A DNA stretch of 49,552 bases from an uncultured Pelosinus sp. (GTDB taxonomy: Bacteria > Bacillota > Negativicutes > Sporomusales > Acetonemataceae), in assembly GCA_900542835.1 (NCBI GenBank), contig UQPB01000024.1, positions 1-49,552 of the forward strand. The letters are read 5' to 3'. Both the position numbers and the translations under genes were made by a program. Under the pieces are notes generated by a model. The model saw nothing but the letters and a program-made list of their open reading frames with translations, made no database searches and was not told the origin of the DNA. This document shows, piece by piece, positions 16,520 to 25,314 of the stretch (positions are counted from its first letter, which is position 1; each line of letters begins with the position of its first letter).

Positions 16520-17932
16520 ATGAAGTGTGACATCGGTCTTATCGGACTGGCGGTAATGGGCGAAAACCTGGCGCTTAACATGGCTGATAAGGGGTTTAGT
16601 GTGGCGGTCTATAACCGTACGGTTACTAAAGTCGATGAGTTTATAAATGGCAGGGCTGCCGGCAAGGCGTTTGTCGGGACGAAATCGTTGCCGGAGCTGG
16701 CGGCGTCCTTGAAGTCGCCGCGGGTGATCATGCTGATGGTGAAGGCGGGAAAGCCGGTTGATGATATGATTGCGGCGGTCTTGCCGCATTTGGCGGCTGG
16801 CGATATTTTGATTGACGGCGGCAACTCGTTTTTTGAGGATACACGGCGGCGCAGCCTTGAACTGGCAGCAAGCGGCATCCGCTATATCGGCATGGGCGTG
16901 TCCGGCGGCGAAGAGGGGGCTCTTCGGGGACCCAGCCTGATGCCTGGCGGTGATCGCGGCGCATACGAGACGGTTGCGCCGCTGTTTACGGCAATTGCCG
17001 CCCAGGTTGCCGACGGGCCCTGCTGCGCTTATGTCGGTGCCGATGGAGCGGGACATTATGTAAAAATGGTGCATAACGGCATTGAATACGGCGATATGCA
17101 GTTAATTTGCGAGGCCTATGCGTTGTTGAGCGAAGCGGCAGGTCTGTCTGCCGGCGAACTGCATGACGTGTTTGCTGTCTGGAACCAGGGGGAACTGGAT
17201 TCGTATTTGATTGAAATTACCCGTGATATTTTTGCCGTTGTCGATGAAGTGAGCGGACGGCCGTTGCTGGAGCTGATTCTGGACAAGGCCGAACAGAAGG
17301 GTACGGGAAAATGGACTTCGCAAAGTGCGCTTGATCTCGGTGTTCCTACGCCGACAATCACCGAAGCTGTATTTGCCCGCTGCATGTCGGCTTACAAGGA
17401 GGAGCGGGTTAAAGCTGCGGCGGTGCTGACGGGGCCGGCAGCTGTTTATGAAGGCGACCGGCAGGCGTTTATCGCGGCGGTGCACGACGCCCTGTATGCT
17501 TCCAAAATTTGTTCTTACGCGCAAGGCTTTGCGCTTTTACGTGCCGCCAGTCAGGCTTACGGCTGGGAACTGAATTTTGGCGATATGGCGCTTTTGTGGC
17601 GAGGCGGCTGCATTATCCGGGCTCGCTTCCTGGAACGGATCAAGGAGGCCTTCGATACTCGGCCTGATCTGGCTAATCTCATGCTGGATCCGTTTTTTGC
17701 CGCCGTGCTGGAGCGAATGCAGGCAAATTGGCGTCAGGTTGTTATAACCGCCAAACGGCTGGGGATTCCGACTCCTGCCTTCAGCGCTTCGCTCGATTAC
17801 TTTGACAGCTATCGGCGGGAGACGCTGCCGGCCAATCTGCTGCAGGCGCAGCGGGATTATTTTGGTGCTCATACGTACGAACGGGTGGATAAGCCGGGGA
17901 AATTTCACACCGATTGGATGGCAAAACGCTGA
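16520..17932 (+). CDS. gnd: 6-phosphogluconate dehydrogenase, decarboxylating
   Basis: A 470-residue enzyme of the pentose phosphate pathway, converting 6-phosphogluconate to ribulose 5-phosphate with NADP(+). N-terminal Rossmann motif IGLIGLAVMGENLALNMADKGF, substrate region GVSGGEEGALRGPSLMPGG, catalytic Lys in HYVKMVHNGIEYGDMQ, and the typical C-terminal ASLDYFDSYRRETLPANL and FHTDW. The length is standard for the long form of the family. AAGGAGGAG precedes the ATG; an upstream in-frame start at 16484 has no such site. It is transcribed alone between a terminator and a repeat-filled gap. A gluconokinase gene that could supply its substrate lies 10 kb downstream on the other strand. Confidence 0.97.
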   Translation: MKCDIGLIGLAVMGENLALNMADKGFSVAVYNRTVTKVDEFINGRAAGKAFVGTKSLPELAASLKSPRVIMLMVKAGKPVDDMIAAVLPHLAAGDILIDGGNSFFEDTRRRSLELAASGIRYIGMGVSGGEEGALRGPSLMPGGDRGAYETVAPLFTAIAAQVADGPCCAYVGADGAGHYVKMVHNGIEYGDMQLICEAYALLSEAAGLSAGELHDVFAVWNQGELDSYLIEITRDIFAVVDEVSGRPLLELILDKAEQKGTGKWTSQSALDLGVPTPTITEAVFARCMSAYKEERVKAAAVLTGPAAVYEGDRQAFIAAVHDALYASKICSYAQGFALLRAASQAYGWELNFGDMALLWRGGCIIRARFLERIKEAFDTRPDLANLMLDPFFAAVLERMQANWRQVVITAKRLGIPTPAFSASLDYFDSYRRETLPANLLQAQRDYFGAHTYERVDKPGKFHTDWMAKR

Positions 17933-17999
17933 AGCGATAACCGGGCAGGGGATTTTGAACTCAGAGAGGACGGAAGAAAGGACGGAAGAGAGGACGCTT

Positions 18000-18110
18000 C
18001 CACGGAGGGCACGGAGGATACACGGAGGATACACGGAGGGCACAGAGGGAGAACGGGAGTATTTAAAAATTTATAAAATTCTTGGTGTCCTCAGCGGCCC
18101 TCTGTGAAAA
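18000..18110. repeat. Dispersed inverted repeat, copy B
   Basis: Left arm 18000-18049 has four near-tandem units of the CACGGAGGA/TACACGGAGG type. An AT-only centre (about 18060-18080) follows. The right arm (18083-18110) includes TGGTGTCCTCAGCGG and CCCTCTGTGAAAA. Purine-rich GGACGGAAGA repeats precede it from 17964. It lies between gnd and the tetrapyrrole cluster. Confidence 0.75.
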
Positions 18111-18150
18111 GTCTTCTGTTCAACAGGAAAATAGAGATTAATGACGAAGA

Positions 18151-18156
18151 TATAAT
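18151..18156 (+). promoter_or_regulatory. Possible -10 box of tetrapyrrole operon
   Basis: GATATAATAG gives a perfect -10 TATAAT 28 bases before the first gene of the cluster. No convincing -35 is seen at the right distance, so the promoter is tentative. No cobalamin riboswitch was found here. Confidence 0.4.
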
Positions 18157-18183
18157 AGTTAAACCTTTGTTAGGAGTTTGGTT

Positions 18184-18822
18184 ATGCGATACTATCCGGT
18201 CAACCTCGATATTGCCGGCAAAGCCTGCCTGGTGGTTGGCGGCGGGGCGGTAGCGGAACGCAAGATTGCCAATCTGCTGGCGGCAGGCGCGGCGGTTACC
18301 GTCATCAGTCCGCAATTGACGGCGAATCTGGCCGAGCTTGCTGCCGCCGGATCAATTCACTGGCGGCAGCGTGGCTGGCAGAGTGGCGATATGGCCGGTT
18401 TTGCGCTGGCGATTTGCGCTGCCAATGACGCGGCGGTAAACGCCGCCGCCGCCACTGAAGCGCGTCAGGCTGGGGTATTGGTCAATACGGCTGATGCGCC
18501 GGCTTTGTGTGATTTTACCTTGCCGGCGCTGGTCAGGCGCGGCGAACTGCTGCTGACCATATCCACCGGTGGCGCCAGTCCGATTCTGGCGAGACGGATC
18601 AGGGAAGAACTCGAACAGCTTTACGGCGAGGGCTTCGGCGACTATTTGACCGAGCTGTCCGCTCTCAGACGGCAGCTCCGGCAGCAGTTGGACACTCCCG
18701 CCGAACGGGAGCGGTTTTGGCGGCTGGCGCTGGAGCCGGCCGCGCTGGAATTGGTCCGTCAGGGCAAAACGGATGAGGCGAAGGAGACGATTGTTCGTGC
18801 AGTTAGTGGTACTGGGACTTAA
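18184..18822 (+). CDS. Precorrin-2 dehydrogenase / sirohydrochlorin chelatase (Met8-like)
   Basis: A 212-residue protein like yeast Met8 and the N-terminal half of CysG. It oxidises precorrin-2 to sirohydrochlorin with NAD+ and may insert iron or cobalt. The Rossmann motif VVGGGAVAERKIANLLAAGAAVTVISP is near the N-terminus, followed by NTADAPALCDFTLPALVRRGELLLTISTGGASP. TTAGGAG lies seven bases before the ATG. It heads the cluster and overlaps hemA by 26 bases. Together with the CobA-HemD fusion downstream it forms the siroheme branch, so the cluster is not only for protoheme. Confidence 0.9.
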   Translation: MRYYPVNLDIAGKACLVVGGGAVAERKIANLLAAGAAVTVISPQLTANLAELAAAGSIHWRQRGWQSGDMAGFALAICAANDAAVNAAAATEARQAGVLVNTADAPALCDFTLPALVRRGELLLTISTGGASPILARRIREELEQLYGEGFGDYLTELSALRRQLRQQLDTPAERERFWRLALEPAALELVRQGKTDEAKETIVRAVSGTGT

Positions 18823-20143
18823 TCATAAGACGGCACCGGTTCATATCCGGGAGTGCTACGCGTTTTCGGAAGAGCAGATCAAACGGACGCTGGCACGGTG
18901 GCGGGAGTGTCCGGAGATTGCGGAAAGCGTTATTCTTTCCACCTGTAATCGCACCGAAGTGTACGCGCTGGTCTCCGACACCGAGGAAGCGTTGACAATT
19001 ATGCGCCGTTCCCTGGGGAAGCTATCGGGAAGCCCTCTGGCCGACGCGGAAGCTTATTTGTTCTATAAAACCGGCGATGCCTGTATCCGCCACCTGTTCA
19101 GGGTGGCGGCCAGTCTCGAATCGCTCGTTGTCGGCGAAGGCCAGATTCTCAGCCAGGTTAAAAAGGCCTACCGGCTGGGCAAGGATGCAGCGATGACCGC
19201 CACGGTTCTCAACACGCTGTTTAACCGGGCGATTGCGGTTGGCAAGCTGGTCCGGGCCAAGACGCGTATCGCTTACAGTGCGGTGTCGGTGAGTTACGCG
19301 GCGGTACAGCTGGCTAAGCAGGCGCTTGGCTCGCTCACCGACGCCAATGTGCTGGTTCTGGGGGCCGGGGAAATGAGCGAGCTGACAGCCCGCCATCTGG
19401 TTGACAACGGCGTCCGGACAATTTTTGTTTCCAACCGGCGGTATGAACGGGCGGCGGAGTTGGCGGAGAAATTTCGCGGCGTGGCCGTGCCGTTTGAGGA
19501 ATTCCTGCAATGCGCTTACGATGCCGATATTGTCATTACCTCCACCGGCGCCCCACACTATATTGTGACCGCCGCGGAAGTGGCCAGGCTGATGACGCGG
19601 CGGCGGGGCCGGCCGATTCTGTTTATCGATATTGCCGTGCCGCGCGATGTGGAACCGGAGGTCGAAGCGCTTGCCGGTGTCTCTCTGTATAATATTGACT
19701 CGCTGGAGGCGGTTGTCGAATCCAATCTGCACAGCCGGGAACTGGAGGCGAAGCTGGCCGAGGACATTATCGAGGCCGAACTGAATGACCTGCTGGAACG
19801 GTTTCGCTACCTGTCATTCCGGCCGACGCTGGTACAACTGGCTGACAAGGCGGAGGCGATGCGGCGCCGCGAGCTGAAACGGGCAATGGTCAAACTGCCT
19901 GACATTACACCGGAGCAAAAAAAAGTAGTGGAGAACATGTCGCGCATGCTGATCCGGAAATTGCTGCGCGATCCTGTGGTGCGCATCCATGAAGCGGCTG
20001 CGGCCGGAGGCGAGCAGCCTTATCTTGACGCGCTGGCCGATTTATTTAAGCTGAATGAGATCAGTGAAGGCCACTGTCTGAAGGGAGCAGAAGATGAACA
20101 ACCAATCATGCAATCAGCTTGTCATCGGCGCGCGCGGCAGTAA
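18797..20143 (+). CDS. hemA: Glutamyl-tRNA reductase
   Basis: About 448 residues. First committed enzyme of the C5 route: reduces glutamyl-tRNA to glutamate-1-semialdehyde with NADPH. Seen: LGLNHKTAPV at the N-terminus, the catalytic Cys50 in STCNRTEVYA, SLVVGEGQILSQVKKAY, an NADPH-binding VLGAGEMSELTARHL, and the C-terminal dimerisation helix. The start is uncertain: GTG 18797 gives the usual N-terminus with AAGGAG ten bases ahead, while TTG 18791 is four bases from the same site. It overlaps the Met8-like gene upstream and hemC downstream (by 50 bases), so translation is coupled. Confidence 0.95.
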   Translation: MQLVVLGLNHKTAPVHIRECYAFSEEQIKRTLARWRECPEIAESVILSTCNRTEVYALVSDTEEALTIMRRSLGKLSGSPLADAEAYLFYKTGDACIRHLFRVAASLESLVVGEGQILSQVKKAYRLGKDAAMTATVLNTLFNRAIAVGKLVRAKTRIAYSAVSVSYAAVQLAKQALGSLTDANVLVLGAGEMSELTARHLVDNGVRTIFVSNRRYERAAELAEKFRGVAVPFEEFLQCAYDADIVITSTGAPHYIVTAAEVARLMTRRRGRPILFIDIAVPRDVEPEVEALAGVSLYNIDSLEAVVESNLHSRELEAKLAEDIIEAELNDLLERFRYLSFRPTLVQLADKAEAMRRRELKRAMVKLPDITPEQKKVVENMSRMLIRKLLRDPVVRIHEAAAAGGEQPYLDALADLFKLNEISEGHCLKGAEDEQPIMQSACHRRARQ

Positions 20144-21041
20144 GCTGTCGTTGTGGCAGGCCAATCACATCGCCGAGCGGCTGCGCGCCGCTCATCCGCA
20201 GCTGGCGGTTTCGGTTCAAACCTTTGTGACTACCGGCGATAAGATTCTTGACGCACCCTTGGCGAAAATTGGCGGCAAGGGACTGTTCACGAAGGAGATC
20301 GAAACAGCGATGCTTGCAGGCGCGGTCGATCTGGCCGTCCACAGTTTGAAGGATATGCCGGCGGAGCTGCCGCCGGGGCTGGTGCTGGCGGCGGTAACCG
20401 AACGCCATGATCCCGGCGATGCCTTTGTCAGCCGTCACTATCCGTCGCTGGCGGCGCTGCCGCCAGGGGCCAGGCTGGGCACTTCCAGCCTGCGCCGCAA
20501 GGCTCAGCTGCTGGCCGTGCGCCCTGATCTTGACGTAGCTGATTTACGGGGCAATGTCGATACCCGCCTGCGTAAACTTGATAACGGCGAATACGATGCG
20601 ATTGTGCTGGCGGCCGCCGGCCTGAAACGGCTGGGCTGGGGTGACCGGATTACGCAGATTCTGCCACAGGCGATTTGCCTGCCGGCAGTGGGGCAGGGGG
20701 CTCTGGCGATCGAGACCCGCGCCGGCGACACGGCGGTGGCCGGGAGGGTCGCCTGCCTGGAGCATTCGCTTACCCGGCAGGCGGTAACGGCCGAACGGGC
20801 TTATCTGCAGGTTCTGGAAGGAAGCTGTCAGATCCCGGTCGGCGTATACGCGAGGATTGTTGATGCGCAGCTGCAACTGTCGGCAGTGATCTTATCGCTT
20901 GACGGTAAGGTGAAAATAGAGGATCGGATTGACGGCAGTCCCGACGCTGCCGCCATTCTGGGCAAAGCTTTGGCCGAACGGATGCTGTCAGCCGGCGGCA
21001 GCGAGCTGCTGGCGGCTTTAACGGCGAAGGAGGAGAAATGA
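20094..21041 (+). CDS. hemC: Hydroxymethylbilane synthase (porphobilinogen deaminase)
   Basis: A 315-residue enzyme that joins four porphobilinogen units into hydroxymethylbilane. The N-terminal GARGSKLSLWQA, KGLFTKEIE, HSLKDMP, GTSSLRRKAQL and LRGNVDTRLRKL motifs are all present. Cys245 in EGSCQIPVG should carry the dipyrromethane cofactor. The ATG at 20094 follows GGGAG and lies inside the end of hemA. The stop overlaps the next gene in an ATGA arrangement. A complete, typical enzyme. Confidence 0.97.
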   Translation: MNNQSCNQLVIGARGSKLSLWQANHIAERLRAAHPQLAVSVQTFVTTGDKILDAPLAKIGGKGLFTKEIETAMLAGAVDLAVHSLKDMPAELPPGLVLAAVTERHDPGDAFVSRHYPSLAALPPGARLGTSSLRRKAQLLAVRPDLDVADLRGNVDTRLRKLDNGEYDAIVLAAAGLKRLGWGDRITQILPQAICLPAVGQGALAIETRAGDTAVAGRVACLEHSLTRQAVTAERAYLQVLEGSCQIPVGVYARIVDAQLQLSAVILSLDGKVKIEDRIDGSPDAAAILGKALAERMLSAGGSELLAALTAKEEK

Positions 21042-22582
21042 ATATGACTGATACCCCCGCAGCAGGCATTGTTTATTTGGTTGGCGCCGGTCCCGGCGAT
21101 TATCAGCTGATAACTGTCAAAGGCCTGGAATTGCTCAAACAGGCGGAGACCGTTGTTTACGACCGCCTGGCTGATGAGCGGCTGCTGGCTTATGTTCGAC
21201 CCGACGCGGAACTGATTTATGTCGGCAAGGCCTCCAGTCAGCATACCATGCGGCAGGAAGAGATTAACCGACTGCTGGTTGATCGCGCCAAGGCCGGCAG
21301 GATGGTCGTCCGGCTTAAGGGAGGCGATCCCTTCGTGTTCGGGCGCGGCGGCGAGGAAGCCTTGGCCTTGCGGGAACAGCAGCTCGCCTTTGAGGTTGTT
21401 CCGGGGGTAACGTCGGCGATTGCCGCCGCCGCCTATGCCGGTATTCCTGTCACTCACCGCGGTATTGCCACCTCTTTTGCCGTTGTGACCGGGCATGAGG
21501 AACCGGATAAGCCCGCCTCCGCCATCCGCTGGCAGCAGTTGGCCGGTGGTCCTGATACGCTGGTGTTTTTAATGGGTGTAGAGAATTTGCCGCAGATCTG
21601 CGGCAAGCTGATTGAGCATGGCCGCCGCCCCGACACGCCGGCGGCGATTATCCGCTGGGGAACAAAGCCGGAGCAGCAGGTCTGGCAGACGACACTGGCA
21701 GCCGCGCCGGCGCTGGCCGGTGAGCAGGCGATCAAACCGCCGGCGATTTTTCTTGTCGGCGAGGTTGCCGGCTTGAGGGAAAAACTGGCCTGGTTTGACA
21801 CCAAGCCGTTGTTTGGCAAGAATATTCTGGTCACCCGCGCCCGCGAGCAGGCAAGCCTGCTGACAGCGAGGCTGGAGGCCCTGGGGGCGGCATGCCATGA
21901 AGCGCCGGCGATCCGGGTAGCGCCGCCTGACAGCTACCAGCCGCTCGATGACAGCATCGGCCGCCTGCGTGAATACCAATGGCTGATTCTGACCAGTGTC
22001 AACGGTGTGGACGCGCTGTTTGCCCGCATGCGGCTGCAAGGGCTTGATGCCCGTGCCCTGCATGGCGTTAAGGTGGCAGCTATCGGCGCGGCTACCGCTG
22101 CCCGGCTGCGTGAAAATGGCATCTACGCCGATCTGGTGCCGCTGGAATTCCGGGCCGAAGGCATCCTGGCGGCAATCGAGCCGCTGCTGCAGCCGGGGAT
22201 GAAGGTGCTGATACCACGGGCTTTGGTTGCCCGCGATATTTTGCCGGATAAGCTGCAGGCGATGGGAGTCGCAGTGGATGTGGTCGCCGCTTACCGTACC
22301 GTCAGCGGCGAGGCCGACCGGGAGCGGGTACGGGAGCTTCTCGCCGCCGGGCGCATTGATTTGATTACTTTCACCAGTTCGTCAACTGTTCTTAATATGA
22401 TGGCTTTGCTGGGCGAGGAGGCCGGCGAACTGTTAAATAAGGCTGTTGTTGCCTGCATTGGGCCGGTAACCGCCATGACCTGCCGGGATCATTCGATTCG
22501 ACACGATATTATTGCCGAAGAATTTACTGTCTCCGGCCTGGTTGAGTCAGTAAAAAGACATTATCAGGAGGGACTTGCTTAA
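21038..22582 (+). CDS. cobA-hemD: Uroporphyrinogen-III C-methyltransferase / uroporphyrinogen-III synthase fusion
   Basis: A 514-residue fusion. The N-terminal half (about 1-250) is the SAM-dependent methyltransferase that makes precorrin-2: YLVGAGPGDYQLITVKG, VYDRL, RLKGGDPFVFGRGGEE, VPGVTSA and the GIPVTHRG region. The C-terminal half (about 260-510) is uroporphyrinogen-III synthase (HemD), ending with DLITFTSSSTVLNM and VACIGPVTA. The fusion is common in clostridia and Negativicutes and directs uroporphyrinogen III to siroheme and corrinoids. AAGGAGGAG sits before the start; ATG 21044 is an alternative. The stop overlaps the hemB start by one base. Confidence 0.95.
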   Translation: MNMTDTPAAGIVYLVGAGPGDYQLITVKGLELLKQAETVVYDRLADERLLAYVRPDAELIYVGKASSQHTMRQEEINRLLVDRAKAGRMVVRLKGGDPFVFGRGGEEALALREQQLAFEVVPGVTSAIAAAAYAGIPVTHRGIATSFAVVTGHEEPDKPASAIRWQQLAGGPDTLVFLMGVENLPQICGKLIEHGRRPDTPAAIIRWGTKPEQQVWQTTLAAAPALAGEQAIKPPAIFLVGEVAGLREKLAWFDTKPLFGKNILVTRAREQASLLTARLEALGAACHEAPAIRVAPPDSYQPLDDSIGRLREYQWLILTSVNGVDALFARMRLQGLDARALHGVKVAAIGAATAARLRENGIYADLVPLEFRAEGILAAIEPLLQPGMKVLIPRALVARDILPDKLQAMGVAVDVVAAYRTVSGEADRERVRELLAAGRIDLITFTSSSTVLNMMALLGEEAGELLNKAVVACIGPVTAMTCRDHSIRHDIIAEEFTVSGLVESVKRHYQEGLA

Positions 22583-23568
22583 TGGAAACGTTAACGCTAC
22601 GGCCCCGCCGCCTGCGGTCAGCCGGCGGCATGCGGGCCATGGTGCGGGAAACCACACTGGCGGCGGCAGATTTCATTCATCCGTTGTTTATTGTTCCGGG
22701 GAAAAACGTCAAAGAAGAGATTGCCGTTATGCCAGGTACTTATCATTTGTCGCCTGATCAGGCGCTGCTGGAAGCACGCGCTGCCTTCGCGCTGGGGATT
22801 CCGGCGGTGCTGGTTTTCGGCCTGCCGGAATACAAGGATGAGCAGGGCTCCAGCGCCTGGGACGAAGCCAGTCCGGTGCAGCAGGCGGTCAGGCTGTTGA
22901 AACAGGAACTGCCCGAACTGATTGTCATTACTGATGTCTGCCTTTGCCAGTATACCAGTCACGGGCATTGCGGCGTTATTAAAAACGGCGGGGTGGATAA
23001 CGATTCCAGCCTGGAACCGCTGGCGGCGACAGCCGTCAGTCATGCCAAGGCCGGTGCCGACATGGTCGCGCCGTCGGACATGATGGACGGCCGGGTGGCG
23101 GCAATCCGTCGCGCCCTTGACGAGCAGGGCTTTACTGATGTCGGCATCATGTCGTATGCGGCTAAATACGCGTCCGCCTTCTATGGTCCGTTTCGCGACG
23201 CTGTGGATTCGGCGCCGCAGTTTGGCGACCGCCGCAGCTACCAGATGGATCCGGCAAATGCGCGCGAGGCGCTGCGCGAGGTGTCGCTTGATATCGGCGA
23301 AGGGGCCGATATTGTGATGGTAAAGCCGGCGTTATCCTACCTTGATATTATCCGTCAGGTTAAAGACCACTTTCCACTGCCGGTGGCCTGTTACAATGTC
23401 AGCGGCGAGTACGCAATGGTCAAAGCCGCTGCCGCCAACGGCTGGATCGATGAGCGGCGGACCGTGCTGGAATTACTGACCAGCATGAAGCGCGCCGGTG
23501 CCGATATGATTATCACCTATCATGCTATGGATGCGGCCGGCTGGCTGAAGGAGGCTGACGGCAAATGA
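22582..23568 (+). CDS. hemB: Porphobilinogen synthase (delta-aminolevulinate dehydratase)
   Basis: A 328-residue enzyme joining two 5-aminolevulinate molecules into porphobilinogen. Both Schiff-base lysines are at the usual positions: Lys195 in AAKYASAFYGPF and Lys248 in MVKPALSYLD. The Cys-rich DVCLCQYTSHGHCG motif shows the zinc-dependent class. It starts at an ATG overlapping the stop of the CobA-HemD gene and ends in an ATGA overlap with hemL. Complete and typical. Confidence 0.97.
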   Translation: METLTLRPRRLRSAGGMRAMVRETTLAAADFIHPLFIVPGKNVKEEIAVMPGTYHLSPDQALLEARAAFALGIPAVLVFGLPEYKDEQGSSAWDEASPVQQAVRLLKQELPELIVITDVCLCQYTSHGHCGVIKNGGVDNDSSLEPLAATAVSHAKAGADMVAPSDMMDGRVAAIRRALDEQGFTDVGIMSYAAKYASAFYGPFRDAVDSAPQFGDRRSYQMDPANAREALREVSLDIGEGADIVMVKPALSYLDIIRQVKDHFPLPVACYNVSGEYAMVKAAAANGWIDERRTVLELLTSMKRAGADMIITYHAMDAAGWLKEADGK

Positions 23569-24866
23569 GCAGTTTTGAACGGTCGGCGGCGGCATTTGCC
23601 GAAGCCAAGCGCTATTTGCCGGGAGGGGTTAACAGTCCGGTGCGGTCCTTCCGCGGCGTCGGCGGCACACCGCCGTTTATTGCCCGCGCCGCCGGCAGCC
23701 GGCTGATTGATATTGATGGCAATGAGTATATTGATTACGTCCTCTCCTGGGGGCCGATGATACTGGGGCACGGTCATCCGGCCGTCAAGCAGGCGCTGGC
23801 GGCGGCAGTGGAGACTGGCGTCAGTTATGGCGCGCCAACGCTGATCGAAACAGAACTGGCGAAGCTGGTGACCACGCTGTTGCCGTCAATCGAACTGCTG
23901 CGAATGGTCAACTCCGGTACCGAGGCGACGATGAGCGCGCTGCGTCTGGCCAGAGCCTACACTAACCGCAGCAAGATTGTTAAGTTCGCCGGTTGCTATC
24001 ACGGTCACCATGACAGTCTGCTGGTCAAGGCCGGCTCCGGGGTGGCGACGTTTGGTCTGCCCGATAGTCCCGGCGTGCCGGCGGCGATTGCCGGCAATAC
24101 GATTACCGTTCCGTATAACCGGTTTGCGCAATTGCGGGAGGTCTTTGAACAGCAGGGTGAAGAAATTGCCGCTGTTATTATTGAGCCGGTGCCGGGGAAT
24201 ATGGGCATGGTGCTGCCGCAGCCGGGCTATTTGCAGTCTGTTCGCGACCTGACGACTGCCTATGGTTCGCTGCTGATCTTTGATGAGGTTATGTCCGGCT
24301 TCCGGGTTGCCCTCGGCGGCGCCCAAGCCGTATTCGGTATTACCCCTGATCTGACCTGCCTCGGCAAAGTCATTGGCGGCGGTTTGCCGGCGGCAGCTTA
24401 TGGCGGCAGACGTGAGATCATGGAGATGATTGCTCCTGCCGGCCCTGTTTATCAGGCCGGTACGCTCAGCGGCAATCCGCTGGCAATGGCGGCGGGGCTT
24501 GCGACGCTGAAGCTGCTCGCGGCGGATCCTGATTTTTATAGTGAATTGGGGCGCAAGACCGATAAATTGACCGCCGGTATCTGTGTACAGGCGGAAAAGC
24601 AGGGCTTTTCACTGCAGCGGCATCATCTTGGCGGCATGTTCGGCCTATTTTTCTCTGCGCAACCGGTTGTCGACTATGACAGCGCCAAGCAGGCCGATGT
24701 CGATCGCTTCAATGCTTTTTTCCACCATATGCTGGAACAAGGAATTTATCTGGCGCCGTCCCAGTTTGAAGCCGGCTTCATGTCTGCCGCTCACAGTGGT
24801 GAGGATATTGAACGGACAATTGCGGCCAGTGAGATCGCTTTTACTAAGCTGGCTTCCGTTAGCTGA
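23565..24866 (+). CDS. hemL: Glutamate-1-semialdehyde 2,1-aminomutase
   Basis: A 433-residue PLP enzyme that turns glutamate-1-semialdehyde into 5-aminolevulinate. N-terminal YLPGGVNSPVRSF, NSGTEATMSALRLARAYT, the FDEVMSGFRV Asp that holds PLP, and Lys268 in LGKVIGGGLPAAAYGG are visible. It is the last gene of the cluster. With hemA, hemC, hemB and the HemD domain it completes the route from glutamyl-tRNA to uroporphyrinogen III. No hemE or later protoheme genes follow in this window. Confidence 0.97.
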   Translation: MSSFERSAAAFAEAKRYLPGGVNSPVRSFRGVGGTPPFIARAAGSRLIDIDGNEYIDYVLSWGPMILGHGHPAVKQALAAAVETGVSYGAPTLIETELAKLVTTLLPSIELLRMVNSGTEATMSALRLARAYTNRSKIVKFAGCYHGHHDSLLVKAGSGVATFGLPDSPGVPAAIAGNTITVPYNRFAQLREVFEQQGEEIAAVIIEPVPGNMGMVLPQPGYLQSVRDLTTAYGSLLIFDEVMSGFRVALGGAQAVFGITPDLTCLGKVIGGGLPAAAYGGRREIMEMIAPAGPVYQAGTLSGNPLAMAAGLATLKLLAADPDFYSELGRKTDKLTAGICVQAEKQGFSLQRHHLGGMFGLFFSAQPVVDYDSAKQADVDRFNAFFHHMLEQGIYLAPSQFEAGFMSAAHSGEDIERTIAASEIAFTKLASVS

Positions 24867-24885
24867 GCGTGTAGCTTTGCCCAGA

Positions 24886-24960
24886 CAGAAGAAGCGGGCC
24901 GTGTGATCCGGAGGACGACGGCCCGCTTCTTCTGCCGAGAAAGCCACCTGCTCTTTTTTT
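24886..24960 (+). terminator. Strong hairpin after tetrapyrrole cluster
   Basis: A perfect 17-bp inverted repeat: CAGAAGAAGCGGGCCGT (24886-24902) and its complement (24918-24934), with a 15-base loop. A T-run (24954-24960) comes only about 20 bases later, so this is not a textbook terminator, but it is the likely transcript end. Confidence 0.65.
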
Positions 24961-25004
24961 CTCCGTGATTCGTCTAGAATTTATAGAGGACGGGGAGGAC
25001 GATT

Positions 25005-25219
25005 CCACGAAGGACACAGAGGATACACGGAGGTCACAGAGGCGAGAAAAATTGAACAGCAAAACCATAAAAGGCGCTATACACTGCGGTAAGATATAAT
25101 TATTGTGCGCATGCTATGCGCGCCGGTTCTCCCTTTGCGACGTCTACAAGACGCATAGCGGTTTTGCGGTTTGAAAACGTTCCCTCTGTGACCTCAGCGC
25201 CCCTCGGTGTCCTCTGTGG
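25005..25219. repeat. Dispersed inverted repeat, copy C
   Basis: Left arm 25005-25042 and right arm 25183-25219 are long inverted partners: both ends read CCAC.(A/G)AGGACAC.GAGG on one strand, and both share GAGGTCACAGAGG. They enclose 140 bases instead of the usual 5-35, as if other sequence had come to lie in the loop. Confidence 0.75.
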
Positions 25220-25314
25220 AAAAAGGCTCCTCCGTTTTCTCGTGGAACTCCCAGCCCTCCCTGGCTTGCCTGTGTTGCGGCACCGGCTGCTGATTACAGA
25301 TAGAAAAGAGTGAA

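Larger units (their letters stand above)
24867..25314. other. 448-base gap: terminator, repeats, small hairpin
   Basis: No gene is supported. It holds the hairpin that ends the heme cluster, the long repeat copy C and, inside that copy, a 140-base island with TATAAT at 25095-25100 and the stems GCGCAT-GCT-ATGCGC (25107-25121) and GCTATGCG/CGCATAGC (25113-25120, 25152-25159). The island might carry the promoter of the nucleoid-associated protein gene. Confidence 0.55.

Noticed and set aside
18000..18049. CRISPR-like array of short repeats
   Set aside because: Units are directly adjacent without unique spacers of constant length, and no cas gene is present.
18111..18183. Cobalamin riboswitch before the tetrapyrrole cluster
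   Set aside because: The gap outside the repeat is only about 70 bases and lacks the B12 box.
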